Below the pieces are notes generated by a model. That model was not told where the DNA came from. It did not search any database and worked only from the letters and a program-made list of their open reading frames with translations. Of a DNA stretch of 49,252 nt, positions 24,625-32,940 are shown in pieces. Location of the stretch: assembly GCA_946414395.1 (NCBI GenBank), contig CAMKOE010000017.1, positions 1 to 49,252 of the forward strand. Reading direction: 5' to 3'. The translations under genes were made by a program, and so were the position numbers. The DNA comes from an uncultured Porphyromonadaceae bacterium. Its GTDB lineage: Bacteria > Bacteroidota > Bacteroidia > Bacteroidales > Muribaculaceae. The number at the start of each line of letters is the position of its first letter. Within the stretch, counting starts at the first letter, position 1.

Positions 24625-27018
24625 TCACTCAGCCTTGACGCTGTCGGTGGGATTCTCGTGGGCCGTGTGCCAGCATTGCATCAGTACGGTTGCCAGCGTG
24701 AGGCCTCCCACGACCAGGAGGCTCAGCGGGAACTGCCACCATCCGATGGACTGATGCTCGGCAAAACTGTTGAGCCACTGGATGCCGATGAAGTAGGCCA
24801 GAGGAACGGCGATGAAGAAGCAGATGACGATAATCGTGCAGTATTGCCGGCACAGCATGGCAATAATCTGGGATGAAGTGGCTCCTGTCACCTTGCGGAT
24901 GCCGATTTCCTTGCGGCGATATTGGGTCTCGAACATCATCAGGCAGAAGACTCCCACCAGCGTGATGATGATGCCGATGCACGAGAACAGGTACACCAGT
25001 TGGGTGAAGCGGAATTCGCTGGCATAGGACTTGTCGATGGTCGCTGTCATGTCGGCGACAGGCGGCGGCTGGTGACCGCTGTGCTTCCTGGCTAGCCGGG
25101 CGATACTGGACTTGATTGCCTCGCGGTCGGCCTTGGGGTCGATGCGCACGTTGGCCAGCCAGCAGGGATAGTCGGGTGGCATGTAAACCAGTGCCATGGG
25201 TGCGGTCTGGTTGTCGGTGCGAGTGGTCGTGTGGCGGATATTCTCGCACACGCCGACGATGCCCTCACTGGCTAGAGACTTGTCCAAGCCCATCTTTTTG
25301 CACTGTTCCATCATGGCCTTGTTGATGATGTAGCACTGGCCAGGAGCGTCGCTGGGCTTGAAATTCCTCCCCTCGACGAGGTTGATACCCATTGTGGCCA
25401 GGTAATGGTTATCGACGGGGTAGTAGATAAAGGTGAATTCGCGTCCCGGGTTACTGGGGTCGGTCATGCTGTAGGTGATATAGTGGTCCAGGGAACTGAG
25501 AACAAATCTGGAGTAACTCACGTCTTGCACGCCAGGCACCTGCAGCAGGTCATGGCGCAGGGCGTCGCGATAGTCAGGGTCCTTGGCCGTGAGTTCGATG
25601 TGCAGTATCTGTTTGATGTCGTATCCATAATCGGACTGGAAAATGAACAGACTGTGCTGGTATAGGGTGCAGATGAATGCCATCATGGTCATGGAGATGA
25701 CCAGTTGCACACCGACGAGGCGCAGGCGCATCTTGCGCCCACTGGGCGTGAGGCCAAAGGTCCCCTTGAGCGCTGTCGCCAGGGGAAAAGATGTCGTGTA
25801 AAAGGCCGGATAGATGCCTGAGGAAATGCCCACGGCCAGGGTAATGCCCAGTAGCGCCAGCACGAGATAAGGATGGGCGCTGAGGGCTATATTGCCGTCG
25901 AACAGCCGGCAAATCGCCGGCACCATTGACAGGCCACCCACAAACGCCAGTGTCAGGAGAAATGCCGCGAGCGAGAAGATGAGGCTCTCATAGATGACAC
26001 GCAGCCTGATGCTGCGGCGTGAGGCTCCCAGCACCAGCCTGATGTTGGCCCCTCTGACCCACATCGGGCTCAAGGCAAGTGTGAAATTCAGGCTGTTGAT
26101 GATTGCGATCAAGATAATCAGCGCGACAATCAGTGACATGAAGTGCAGGGTATTGCGGCTGCCCGTGTCGTTTTCATCGGTGTTAGAGAAATTGGTCTCG
26201 TCGAGTGGCCTGAACTGGAACTTGACGGCGTCGAGCGTCTCGTGCCAGTATTTCAGTTCTTCATCATTCTTGCCGGCAAGAAAGCGTTGAGTGCTTGCCT
26301 TGAACTGGGCAACGAGAGGCTTGATGAGGCTATTTACATCCTTGACCCCAGGTTTGAATTTGACCAGGCAGATAAAGCACAACTTGCCCGTCGTGTCGGC
26401 ATACATGTCACCCACGTTGACCATGATGTTGTTGCGGGCGATGCAGTTGCCGGGAAAATCACGGTACACGCCGCGAACGGTGAGCGTGTCGGTGCCGCTC
26501 GGTGTCACGCGCAGCATGGGGCGGCCTGCGGCCTGCGTCGTGCCGAAGTACTGCTTGGCGATGCTGCCGGGGATGATGATGCCCTTGCGGTCATTGTCGT
26601 TCCACTCGATGTCGCCGTCTAGAGCCTCGCTGGTCAGGTTGCTCACCGCGGTATTGTTGCAGGGGCAGAACAGATAGTCGAATTCGCGCTCTCCCTGCTT
26701 GAGTTTCATGCTTCCCTTTCTCCAACCGTAATTCACCATGGTCACACCCTCGACCTGGGGCATGCGGCCGATGTCCTCGGCCATAAAACGCGTGACTGCG
26801 CTTCCCCACTTGTTGTTATCGTTGTCAAAGATGGTGCTCTCGAAGCGGTAGATGCGCTCGTGATCCTTAATGCCGTGGTTGTAACATCCCAGGAAGGCAA
26901 CCTGGGTGAGAAGCAGGTAGCATGCGGCAAAGGACACGACGAGGCCCGTCAAGTTCAGTATGGTGGATGACTTGAACCTGCGGGCGGTGTGGGCAATGTG
27001 GCGCAATGCTTCTCTCAC
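24625..27018 (-). CDS. ABC transporter permease, FtsX/MacB-like (second permease)
   Basis: 797 residues: one N-terminal membrane helix, a large periplasmic domain (about 45-290), three helices, a further helix after GTFGLTPSGRKMRLRL, a second periplasmic domain and three C-terminal helices. This is the duplicated FtsX layout of about eight helices. The conserved cytoplasmic motifs MFETQYRRKEIGIRKVTGAT and the GxxxxSxxxRxxxES block (GASRRSIRLRVIYES) are present. It forms one half of a heterodimeric MacB-like transporter with the permease at 27759; such transporters act by mechanotransmission on periplasmic or outer membrane substrates, not by ordinary transport across the membrane. It begins 14 bases after the ATPase gene. 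Confidence 0.9.
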   Translation of the reverse strand: MREALRHIAHTARRFKSSTILNLTGLVVSFAACYLLLTQVAFLGCYNHGIKDHERIYRFESTIFDNDNNKWGSAVTRFMAEDIGRMPQVEGVTMVNYGWRKGSMKLKQGEREFDYLFCPCNNTAVSNLTSEALDGDIEWNDNDRKGIIIPGSIAKQYFGTTQAAGRPMLRVTPSGTDTLTVRGVYRDFPGNCIARNNIMVNVGDMYADTTGKLCFICLVKFKPGVKDVNSLIKPLVAQFKASTQRFLAGKNDEELKYWHETLDAVKFQFRPLDETNFSNTDENDTGSRNTLHFMSLIVALIILIAIINSLNFTLALSPMWVRGANIRLVLGASRRSIRLRVIYESLIFSLAAFLLTLAFVGGLSMVPAICRLFDGNIALSAHPYLVLALLGITLAVGISSGIYPAFYTTSFPLATALKGTFGLTPSGRKMRLRLVGVQLVISMTMMAFICTLYQHSLFIFQSDYGYDIKQILHIELTAKDPDYRDALRHDLLQVPGVQDVSYSRFVLSSLDHYITYSMTDPSNPGREFTFIYYPVDNHYLATMGINLVEGRNFKPSDAPGQCYIINKAMMEQCKKMGLDKSLASEGIVGVCENIRHTTTRTDNQTAPMALVYMPPDYPCWLANVRIDPKADREAIKSSIARLARKHSGHQPPPVADMTATIDKSYASEFRFTQLVYLFSCIGIIITLVGVFCLMMFETQYRRKEIGIRKVTGATSSQIIAMLCRQYCTIIVICFFIAVPLAYFIGIQWLNSFAEHQSIGWWQFPLSLLVVGGLTLATVLMQCWHTAHENPTDSVKAE

Positions 27019-27032
27019 GGTCGCTCGGGATG

Positions 27033-27722
27033 CTAGAGTTCGGTCTGCTCGACAAGGTATCCGTCGAGCATATTGACGATGCGGTGGGCATAGGATGCGT
27101 CGCGCTGGGAGTGGGTGACCATGACGATGGTGGTGCCGTCGTCGTTGAGTTTGGCCAGCAGTTCCATGACCTCCTTGCCGTTCTTGGTGTCCAGGTTGCC
27201 GGTGGGCTCATCGGCGAGAATGAGTTCGGGCTCGCTGACGACGGCCCTGGCGATGGCGACACGCTGTTGCTGTCCGCCCGAGAGTTGGTAGGGGTAGTGC
27301 TTGGCGCGATGGGAGATTTCCAACTTGCGCAGCAATTCGGTCACCTTGCGGCGGCGCTCGGCGGTGGGGACGCCCATGTACTTGAGCGGCAGTTCCACGT
27401 TCTGCTCCACGTTGAGTTCGTCAATGAGGTTAAAACTCTGGAACACAAATCCGATGTGCCCCTTGCGCAGTGCGGTGCGCTGGCTCTCGCCCAGTTGGGC
27501 AACCTCCTTGCCCTCGAGCAGGTAACTGCCCTCGGTGGGGTTGTCCAGCAGTCCCAGGATGTTGAGCAAGGTGGTCTTGCCACATCCCGATGGGCCCATG
27601 ATGGCGACAAAATCGCCCTTGTTAACCTCCATGTTGATGCCGCCCAGCGCGACGGTGAACACGTCGCTGTAGCGGAACACTTTCCTTAAATTCTTAACCT
27701 GTATCATTGTCACGTCGTTCAT
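27033..27722 (-). CDS. ABC transporter ATP-binding protein (MacB/LolD-like)
   Basis: 229 residues with the Walker A motif GPSGCGKTT (about 43-51), Q-loop FVFQSFNLI, signature LSGGQQQR, Walker B LILADEP and the switch His in VTHSQRDA. The sequence is of the MacB/LolD/FtsE branch that works with FtsX-type permeases. The first start, [12 protein letters not shown], may instead be the internal Met (27707). It lies between the two permease genes (36 and 14 bases), so the complex is probably two ATPase copies with one of each permease. No membrane-fusion or TolC-like gene is in the cluster. Confidence 0.95.
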   Translation of the reverse strand: MNDVTMIQVKNLRKVFRYSDVFTVALGGINMEVNKGDFVAIMGPSGCGKTTLLNILGLLDNPTEGSYLLEGKEVAQLGESQRTALRKGHIGFVFQSFNLIDELNVEQNVELPLKYMGVPTAERRRKVTELLRKLEISHRAKHYPYQLSGGQQQRVAIARAVVSEPELILADEPTGNLDTKNGKEVMELLAKLNDDGTTIVMVTHSQRDASYAHRIVNMLDGYLVEQTEL

Positions 27723-27758
27723 GTTTGTTCTTGTTATGAATGTATAACCTGTTCAGGG

Positions 27759-30206
27759 TCACTCGTCCCTGATGCTGTCAACGGGGTTCTCGTGGGCCGA
27801 GCGCCAGCACTGTAGTATCACGCTGCCCAGGGTCACCGTGCCGACGATGAGCAACCCCGACGGATAGATCCACCACTGGACAGTCGCCTGCTCGTCAAAG
27901 TAATTGAGGGTGTTGCCGATGATCTTGACGGCCATGGGAGCGGCGATGAGAAATGAGATGACCAGTATGGCGGCATAGTGGCGGCAGAACATCGTGATGA
28001 CCTCCCAGGACGTGCCGCCAGCCACCTTGCGGATGCCGATTTCCTTGCGGCGGAACTCGGTCTCGAAATAGGTCATGCAGATGATTCCGATAACGGTGAT
28101 GAACAAGCAGATGATGGAAATGATGATCATCTGGTTGATATAGCGGAACTCGGCCTTGTAGGTGGTCTCGAGCGACTCGTCAAAGAACTTGGTCTTGATG
28201 TCCTGCTGTCCCGAGACTTTCATGGCGAGATTGTTGACCTGCTCCCGGACTGTCTTTCTGTCGGCATCGGCAGTGAGACGCACGTTCAGGATGTTATAGC
28301 CGCTGCTGCGGATGATGAAGAAGGGCTTGTCGTTGGCGATGCGGGTGGTTCCATAACGCAGGTCCTTGTACACGCCCACCACGGTGGCGCTGTCGGCTTG
28401 CTGGTCGTCGATACCGGTGGAGATCTTGGCTCCGATCTGCATCCATTTCCATCTGGCGCAGGCTGCCTCGTTGACGAGGACCTCGATGCTCTCTTCATTA
28501 TCCTGGCTGAATGAGCGTCCCTCGATGATGTCGATGCCCATTGTGGCCGGGTAATTATAGTCGGCTATCATGTAGGAATACCTGACGGACTGCTTGTCCT
28601 TCTCGCTACGGAGGACGAAGTGGCCATCGGTGGTACCCAGTGCCGTACTGGAAAATGACGCGCACTCCACTCCGGGAATCTTCATCAGTTCCTGGTACAG
28701 GGTGTCTTGCTTTTCGGGCTCCATCGTGTAGGGTAGCGGCGTGTAGAGAATGCGGTCCTTGTCGTAGCCGTAGTGGGAATTGAAAATGTAACGTCCCTGG
28801 AGGTACAGCGCGCCGATGTAGATGACCATCAGCATCGAGATAGTCAGTTGCAGGCAAACGAGGACCGTGCGCATCCTCTTGCCGATGGGCGTGAGCCCGA
28901 AGCGGCCCTTCAGGATGATGGACGGGGAATAGGATGTGGCAAAGTTGGCTGGGTAGATTCCCACAACGAGGCCCAGGATAAGGGCAATGGCCAGCATGAG
29001 CAGTACCAGTTGCCAGTGGGCCGTCAACGCCAGGCTTCCCTCGGTCAAGCGTCGGGTCAAGGGTATGAACTTGATCAGGTAGCAAGCCGCGAGGGCCAGC
29101 AGGCAAGCGCCCACCGAGGTGACCACACACTCCCTGATGATGCCGGCGCGCAGCGAGCGGCGGGACGCACCCAGCACGCGGCGGGTGTTCAGGCCCGCGA
29201 TGCGCATGGGGCTCTCGGCAAGGATGAAGTTCAAGAAGTTGACGGCCGCGATGATCAGCACCAGCAGGCATGTCAGTTTCATGATGATGAGCATGTCCTT
29301 GTATCCGCTGTCGCTCGTGGTGAAGGAATTGTGCTCAAAGTAACTGTCCTTCAATGGCGTGAACTTGATGGCCATGGTGTTGATTGACGCCATGTGGGTA
29401 TTGATCAGGTCCTGGTACATGTCCTGGTAGCCGTAGTTCTCATAGGCCTTGGCCACCCGGGCAGCGACGCGCCGCTTGATGGCGTTGTTAAAAGCCGTGG
29501 TGTCGGTGGGCAGGGACTTGAACTTGACGATGCAGTTATAGACAAAATTCATGCTGTACTGGTCCTCTTGACCGATGTTGCCGATAATGCGGTTGGTCAA
29601 TTCGCTCTTCTCGGGGAAGTCCTCATAGACGCCGCGCACCTTCAGGGGGTAGATCTCTTCCTTGCCACTGCTGTCGGTGTAGCAGTAGAGCAAGTCCTTG
29701 CCGGCTGCCCTGGTGGTGCCAAAGTAGTCCCTGGCGATGCTGGCGGGAATGATGACGCCCTGCTGGTCATCGTCGGTCCACTCGATGCTGCCGTCCAGCA
29801 CCTTGCTGGTGAGGGTGCTCACGGCCGTGTTGTTGCCGGTCGCGTATTCATATTGCACCTTGCGGTCTCCTTTCTTGAAGTTCATGAGGTACATCCCCTC
29901 ATAGTACCTGAGCGACGTGTTCAGGGTCAAGGAGTAGGATTCCACCTCGGGCAGGGAGTCCAGGGCGTCGGCTAGCGGTCGCGAGATATTGTTGGTGAAT
30001 TGCCACTCGTTGTACACAAAGTCGGTTTCCATGCGGTACAGGTGCTCATAGTCCTCGATGCCGTGGTTATAGGTCACCTGATAGATGATCTGTGTCATGA
30101 TCAGGTAGAACGAGGCAAAGGCCACAACCAGGCCCAGGAGGTTGGAAAGCGTCGCGAGCCTGAAACGCTTGGCCATGAGGACGATGTTGTTAAGAGTTTC
30201 TTTCAT
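27759..30206 (-). CDS. ABC transporter permease, FtsX/MacB-like (first permease)
   Basis: 815 residues with the same layout as the 24625 gene product: helix near residue 20-40, periplasmic domain, helices near 305-435, the boundary GRFGLTPIGKRMRTVL, a second periplasmic domain, and three C-terminal helices. YFETEFRRKEIGIRKVAGGT and GASRRSLRAGIIRECVV are the matching cytoplasmic motifs. The two permeases are clearly paralogous throughout. It is the first gene of the operon, with a leader of about 120 nt from the TACATTTG box at 30332. The operator pair O2 lies upstream of that box. Confidence 0.9.
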   Translation of the reverse strand: MKETLNNIVLMAKRFRLATLSNLLGLVVAFASFYLIMTQIIYQVTYNHGIEDYEHLYRMETDFVYNEWQFTNNISRPLADALDSLPEVESYSLTLNTSLRYYEGMYLMNFKKGDRKVQYEYATGNNTAVSTLTSKVLDGSIEWTDDDQQGVIIPASIARDYFGTTRAAGKDLLYCYTDSSGKEEIYPLKVRGVYEDFPEKSELTNRIIGNIGQEDQYSMNFVYNCIVKFKSLPTDTTAFNNAIKRRVAARVAKAYENYGYQDMYQDLINTHMASINTMAIKFTPLKDSYFEHNSFTTSDSGYKDMLIIMKLTCLLVLIIAAVNFLNFILAESPMRIAGLNTRRVLGASRRSLRAGIIRECVVTSVGACLLALAACYLIKFIPLTRRLTEGSLALTAHWQLVLLMLAIALILGLVVGIYPANFATSYSPSIILKGRFGLTPIGKRMRTVLVCLQLTISMLMVIYIGALYLQGRYIFNSHYGYDKDRILYTPLPYTMEPEKQDTLYQELMKIPGVECASFSSTALGTTDGHFVLRSEKDKQSVRYSYMIADYNYPATMGIDIIEGRSFSQDNEESIEVLVNEAACARWKWMQIGAKISTGIDDQQADSATVVGVYKDLRYGTTRIANDKPFFIIRSSGYNILNVRLTADADRKTVREQVNNLAMKVSGQQDIKTKFFDESLETTYKAEFRYINQMIIISIICLFITVIGIICMTYFETEFRRKEIGIRKVAGGTSWEVITMFCRHYAAILVISFLIAAPMAVKIIGNTLNYFDEQATVQWWIYPSGLLIVGTVTLGSVILQCWRSAHENPVDSIRDE

Positions 30207-30331
30207 AGACGAGAAAGATGGTTTTGAAGGAAAAACGAGGGCATATTCATGTTTTTTAACGAAAAAAACGGTGCGCTTATTGTGTTGAAGTCCAGGTGAG
30301 GAACCATAGCGCTAATCACGTCTTGCTGCCG

Positions 30332-30339
30332 CAAATGTA
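30332..30339 (-). promoter_or_regulatory. -7 promoter box (TACATTTG) of the ABC permease operon
   Basis: Minus-strand TACATTTG matches TAnnTTTG. CTTG (30361-30364 on the plus strand as CAAG) sits 21 bases upstream in the -33 position. The first base of the box is exactly 50 bp from the proximal edge of the operator pair at 30389. The leader to 30206 is about 120 nt. Confidence 0.6.
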
Positions 30340-30388
30340 TTACATGTCGTGGTGTCCGGGCAAGTTTTTCTTGCCATTTTGGGCCGAT

Positions 30389-30428
30389 TGTCTAATTTTT
30401 TTACGCCTTACCGTCAAAATTTTTTACA
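30389..30428. promoter_or_regulatory. Paired 17-bp operator O2
   Basis: TGTCTAATTTTTTTACG (30389-30405) is followed by CGTCAAAATTTTTTACA (30412-30428), start to start 23 bp. The first copy is identical over 20 bases (GATTGTCTAATTTTTTTACG) to the site at 32811-32830. It lies between the leftward ABC operon and the rightward gene for dockerin-like protein B, and could serve both. Confidence 0.78.
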
Positions 30429-30561
30429 CTTGCAGTTATTTTGGGGCCAGGGATGTTTTTGCCGAACTGTACTGTTTTGAGAGAGTAGTTACGGGGTGGG
30501 GCATAAGGTTAAATTTTTGTTAAATGGTGCGGAAAATGATGTCTTGTTGATGCCATTTTAG

Positions 30562-30569
30562 TAAATTTG
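30562..30569 (+). promoter_or_regulatory. -7 promoter box (TAAATTTG) of dockerin-like protein B
   Basis: TAAATTTG lies 59 bases before the ATG at 30629. It does not keep the 50-bp spacing to O2 (it is 134 bp past its far edge), so its control by O2 is less certain. The 30207-30628 stretch contains no gene. Confidence 0.5.
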
Positions 30570-30628
30570 TCAACTAATTATTTGAAATTTAAACTGTTTT
30601 TTAGAATCCAACTTCAGTTAATTATAAT

Positions 30629-32299
30629 ATGATGATGATAATGATGACGAAAAAGTATCAATTGACAATCCTGTTTGCTTGCTTGTTTATGGCGGCTATG
30701 GCAGGAAATCAACGTTTTGACCGAGCCGAGTTGCAGCGGGCTATTAAAACCCATGCTGTGCAGATTGATTGTGCCCAGCCGAGCGCCGACCGGCCGTCCT
30801 CGACCCGGTTGCTGCGTCAATCGCTGCTGGAGCGCTATCTTCCTGCTGTGGATTCAGTAAGGATCGTTAAGGTGCTGGGAGACAAAATCGTTTCGGCCCG
30901 TGCCAGTTTTCTGGAGATTGATGATGATGGAAATGTGGTGCAGACCGATACTGCGTCCATATCCCTGGGATGGGCTGTCAGGCTGGATTCCATCGATGGA
31001 ACCATCAGCGCATCTGGATTCTATGGTAACTTTGACCTGCCCATTATCGTGGGTGATGATGGCAAGTTGATGATTCAATATGGCGTGTGGAGCGAGTATA
31101 AACGCATCGGTAGTGCCCGTAACAGGATCGATACGATTGCCTATGCCTGTCCAGTGCCGCTCGAGTGGCTGTGGGGCGAGGATGTTGACGCCACGGGCGC
31201 CGAGGGCACCATTCTGGAGGATGGCTCGGTCGTGTTTGAGACGCCGTTTGCCATGTTCATCGAGCAGGTCTCCAAGGAGTACCTAAATGGACGTTTATGG
31301 CGAACGGACACCACAACCATGCTGTCGCCCGTGTATCACGATGTCACGTTTGTGACACCAAACGGCGTTAACAGATTCATGAAATACATTGATTTTAGTA
31401 ATTATCAAGTTGTTGGTTTCGAAGGCGAGATGCCAGTCCTTCCTAATGGTGTGGGCGGTATCGTTCCCCGTCCTGTTGATCCCCGTCCCATCAAGCCCAG
31501 GGTGGATGACCCGTTTGTGGCTCAGTTCATCAAGGGCAGGAAGGTGGGGATGAGTCTCGATTTTTCGGACGTGGAATTTCACCCCTATGGCACTGAATAT
31601 TTTCCCGATGGCGTGGGAGGCGTTGTGCCCCGTCCCGTAGATCCCCGTCCCGTCAAGCCTGGCAACAGGTTCCTCGATGTCACCCAGGTGGGCCCCAAGC
31701 TGGTAAACAACCTCGGGAGCGATAGGTTCACGGCGTCAATCAGGATGGAACCGGTCTATATCTTCCAGCCGGATGACAGCACGGTGATGGTGTACAACAT
31801 CATGGGGCAGGGATTTGTGATGAACACGATGACCCTGCATGCCGACAGCACTGTGACCTATCCCCTGCAGGTCCTGGGCTATAATAATAAGAAAGGAGCC
31901 TATACCTATAACTGCACAATGTCTGTGCAAGTGGATTCGTGTTTGGAGTTGGGCTGCACGGGTATGGTGACCCCAACCATGATTTCGCTCGACAATGTGG
32001 CAGTCTATTGCCCCGTCGATGGCGATAACACGACAAGTTACCCGACTTTCACGCTGACGCTCAACGGCGATAACCAGTTCGTGATTCCCAGCGCCATGCT
32101 CCTGGGTGACGTGAACGGCGACAGAACCGTCAACATCAGTGATGTCACGACGATGATCGATCACTTGCTGGGTAGTGGGTCTGACCCGCTCTTCCGCGAG
32201 AATGCGGCCGACGTTAATCACGACGGCATCGTGAACATCAGTGACGTCACGACGCTCATCGACCGTCTGCTGGGAAACGATACTGCTGCCGGCGAGTAA
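30629..32299 (+). CDS. Secreted protein with C-terminal dockerin-like repeats (paralogue B)
   Basis: 556 residues with a signal peptide; several ATG codons open the frame (MMMIMMTKKYQ), and the real start may be a few codons in. The body shares its pattern with the protein at 22799: LEDGSVVFETPF, DTTTMLSPVYHDVTFVTPN, YIFQPDDSTVMVYN and GQGFVMNTMTLHADSTVTYPLQ. Between these halves sits an internal duplication, NGVGGIVPRPVDPRPIKP (about 272-289) and DGVGGVVPRPVDPRPVKP (about 324-341). Two dockerin-like units (GDVNGDRTVNISDVTTMID and ADVNHDGIVNISDVTTLID) end the protein from about residue 490. Its function is unknown; cell-surface or extracellular location is expected. A stem-loop at 32323-32364 follows. 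Confidence 0.82.
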   Translation: MMMIMMTKKYQLTILFACLFMAAMAGNQRFDRAELQRAIKTHAVQIDCAQPSADRPSSTRLLRQSLLERYLPAVDSVRIVKVLGDKIVSARASFLEIDDDGNVVQTDTASISLGWAVRLDSIDGTISASGFYGNFDLPIIVGDDGKLMIQYGVWSEYKRIGSARNRIDTIAYACPVPLEWLWGEDVDATGAEGTILEDGSVVFETPFAMFIEQVSKEYLNGRLWRTDTTTMLSPVYHDVTFVTPNGVNRFMKYIDFSNYQVVGFEGEMPVLPNGVGGIVPRPVDPRPIKPRVDDPFVAQFIKGRKVGMSLDFSDVEFHPYGTEYFPDGVGGVVPRPVDPRPVKPGNRFLDVTQVGPKLVNNLGSDRFTASIRMEPVYIFQPDDSTVMVYNIMGQGFVMNTMTLHADSTVTYPLQVLGYNNKKGAYTYNCTMSVQVDSCLELGCTGMVTPTMISLDNVAVYCPVDGDNTTSYPTFTLTLNGDNQFVIPSAMLLGDVNGDRTVNISDVTTMIDHLLGSGSDPLFRENAADVNHDGIVNISDVTTLIDRLLGNDTAAGE

Positions 32300-32322
32300 C
32301 ACAAGATTGCATCCCAACGAAA

Positions 32323-32364
32323 AAAACAGACAGGCGTCCCGTGACGGAGGCGTCTGTCTGTTTT
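32323..32364. terminator. Bidirectional stem-loop terminator
   Basis: AAAACAGACAGGCG (from 32323) pairs with CGTCTGTCTGTTTT (to 32364) around a loop of about 14 bases. On the plus strand it ends protein B transcription (TTTT follows); on the minus strand the stem is followed by TTTTTT, so it could also stop leftward transcripts. Confidence 0.75.
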
Positions 32365-32578
32365 GATCTCCCTGTGGGAATGAAGGCGGTGCCGGGAAAC
32401 GTTCCCTCGTTCTTCATTAGTTAGAGTCATATCCTTGATCATCATCCTGCTTGACATCGATCAGGAACGTTTCACTGGCCAGGCCTGTTCAGCACGGTGC
32501 CTGCCCGGATGGGACGGCCATGGTGCCCGGGAGCATATCAATGGATTCCTAGCAATCTGCTCTAGTGGCGGCTCTGTT

Positions 32579-32750
32579 AAAAAAGGGGGACGATAGTGCC
32601 TTGGTCGCTTCTCGCGCCCCCTTGTCACCTACGAATCACTCGATTTATGAAAAAATTATAGCACTTACATCATCATGTCTGGTTGACAGCCTGGACTGTC
32701 CGTTTTCCCGTTCCCATCCGCTGATGGGTGGGATGCCGATTTGCCGATCG
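32579..32750 (-). ncRNA. Predicted operator-controlled small RNA
   Basis: A leftward promoter (TAAATTTG at 32757-32764, CTTG at -33) with the O3 operator 50 bp upstream has no protein gene downstream. The next 170 bases on the minus strand contain a hairpin CCCATC-GATGGG (32713-32728), a hairpin GACAG-CTGTC (32685-32700), and finally a stem AAGGGGG-CCCCCTT (32583-32623) followed by six T (32579-32584), a Rho-independent terminator form. The only short frame is ATGATGATGTAA. Start and end are estimates from the box and the T-run. Its loop is long (27 bases), which lowers confidence. No known RNA family is recognised. Confidence 0.5.
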
Positions 32751-32754
32751 GCAA
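32741..32754. promoter_or_regulatory. Perfect 14-bp palindrome TTGCCGATCGGCAA
   Basis: A perfect self-complementary 14-mer sits at the presumed transcription start of the small RNA, just past its -7 box. It could be a second operator or the 5' hairpin of the RNA. Confidence 0.5.
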
Positions 32755-32756
32755 TG

Positions 32757-32764
32757 CAAATTTA
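32757..32764 (-). promoter_or_regulatory. -7 promoter box (TAAATTTG) facing leftward without a protein gene
   Basis: Minus-strand TAAATTTG matches TAnnTTTG; CTTG (CAAG at 32786-32789) lies 21 bases upstream, the same gap as in the ABC operon promoter. The first base is exactly 50 bp from the operator pair at 32814. Confidence 0.6.
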
Positions 32765-32813
32765 GGTGGTGTGTATAGGCTTGGTCAAGTTTATGACAAG
32801 CAAAATTGTCGAT

Positions 32814-32853
32814 TGTCTAATTTTTTTACGTTCAAGTGTCTAATTTTTTTACA
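32814..32853. promoter_or_regulatory. Paired 17-bp operator O3
   Basis: TGTCTAATTTTTTTACG (32814-32830) and TGTCTAATTTTTTTACA (32837-32853) are the best-preserved copies, differing only at the last base, with a 23-bp period. The pair lies 87 bp before the response regulator gene on its right and 50 bp from the leftward -7 box on its left. It could mediate autoregulation as well as control of the small RNA. The rest of 32300-32940 holds no protein gene that I can support. Confidence 0.8.
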
Positions 32854-32940
32854 GTCTTGCCGTAAAAATGATTTTTTGAGCGAGAAATCTTAACTTTCTT
32901 GTGGCAAGTTTATCCGATTGTTAGTAAATTAGCGGCCGTT

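Noticed and set aside
30359..30378. Possible sigma-54 promoter (TGGCAAG...CTTGC on the minus strand)
   Set aside because: The GG and GC are 12 bases apart instead of 10, and the bases form a simple palindrome GGCAAG-CTTGCC.
32218..32457. A 79-codon minus-strand frame near the end of protein B
   Set aside because: It runs through the terminator stem and into the dockerin coding sequence; no domain. The predicted small RNA would end before it.
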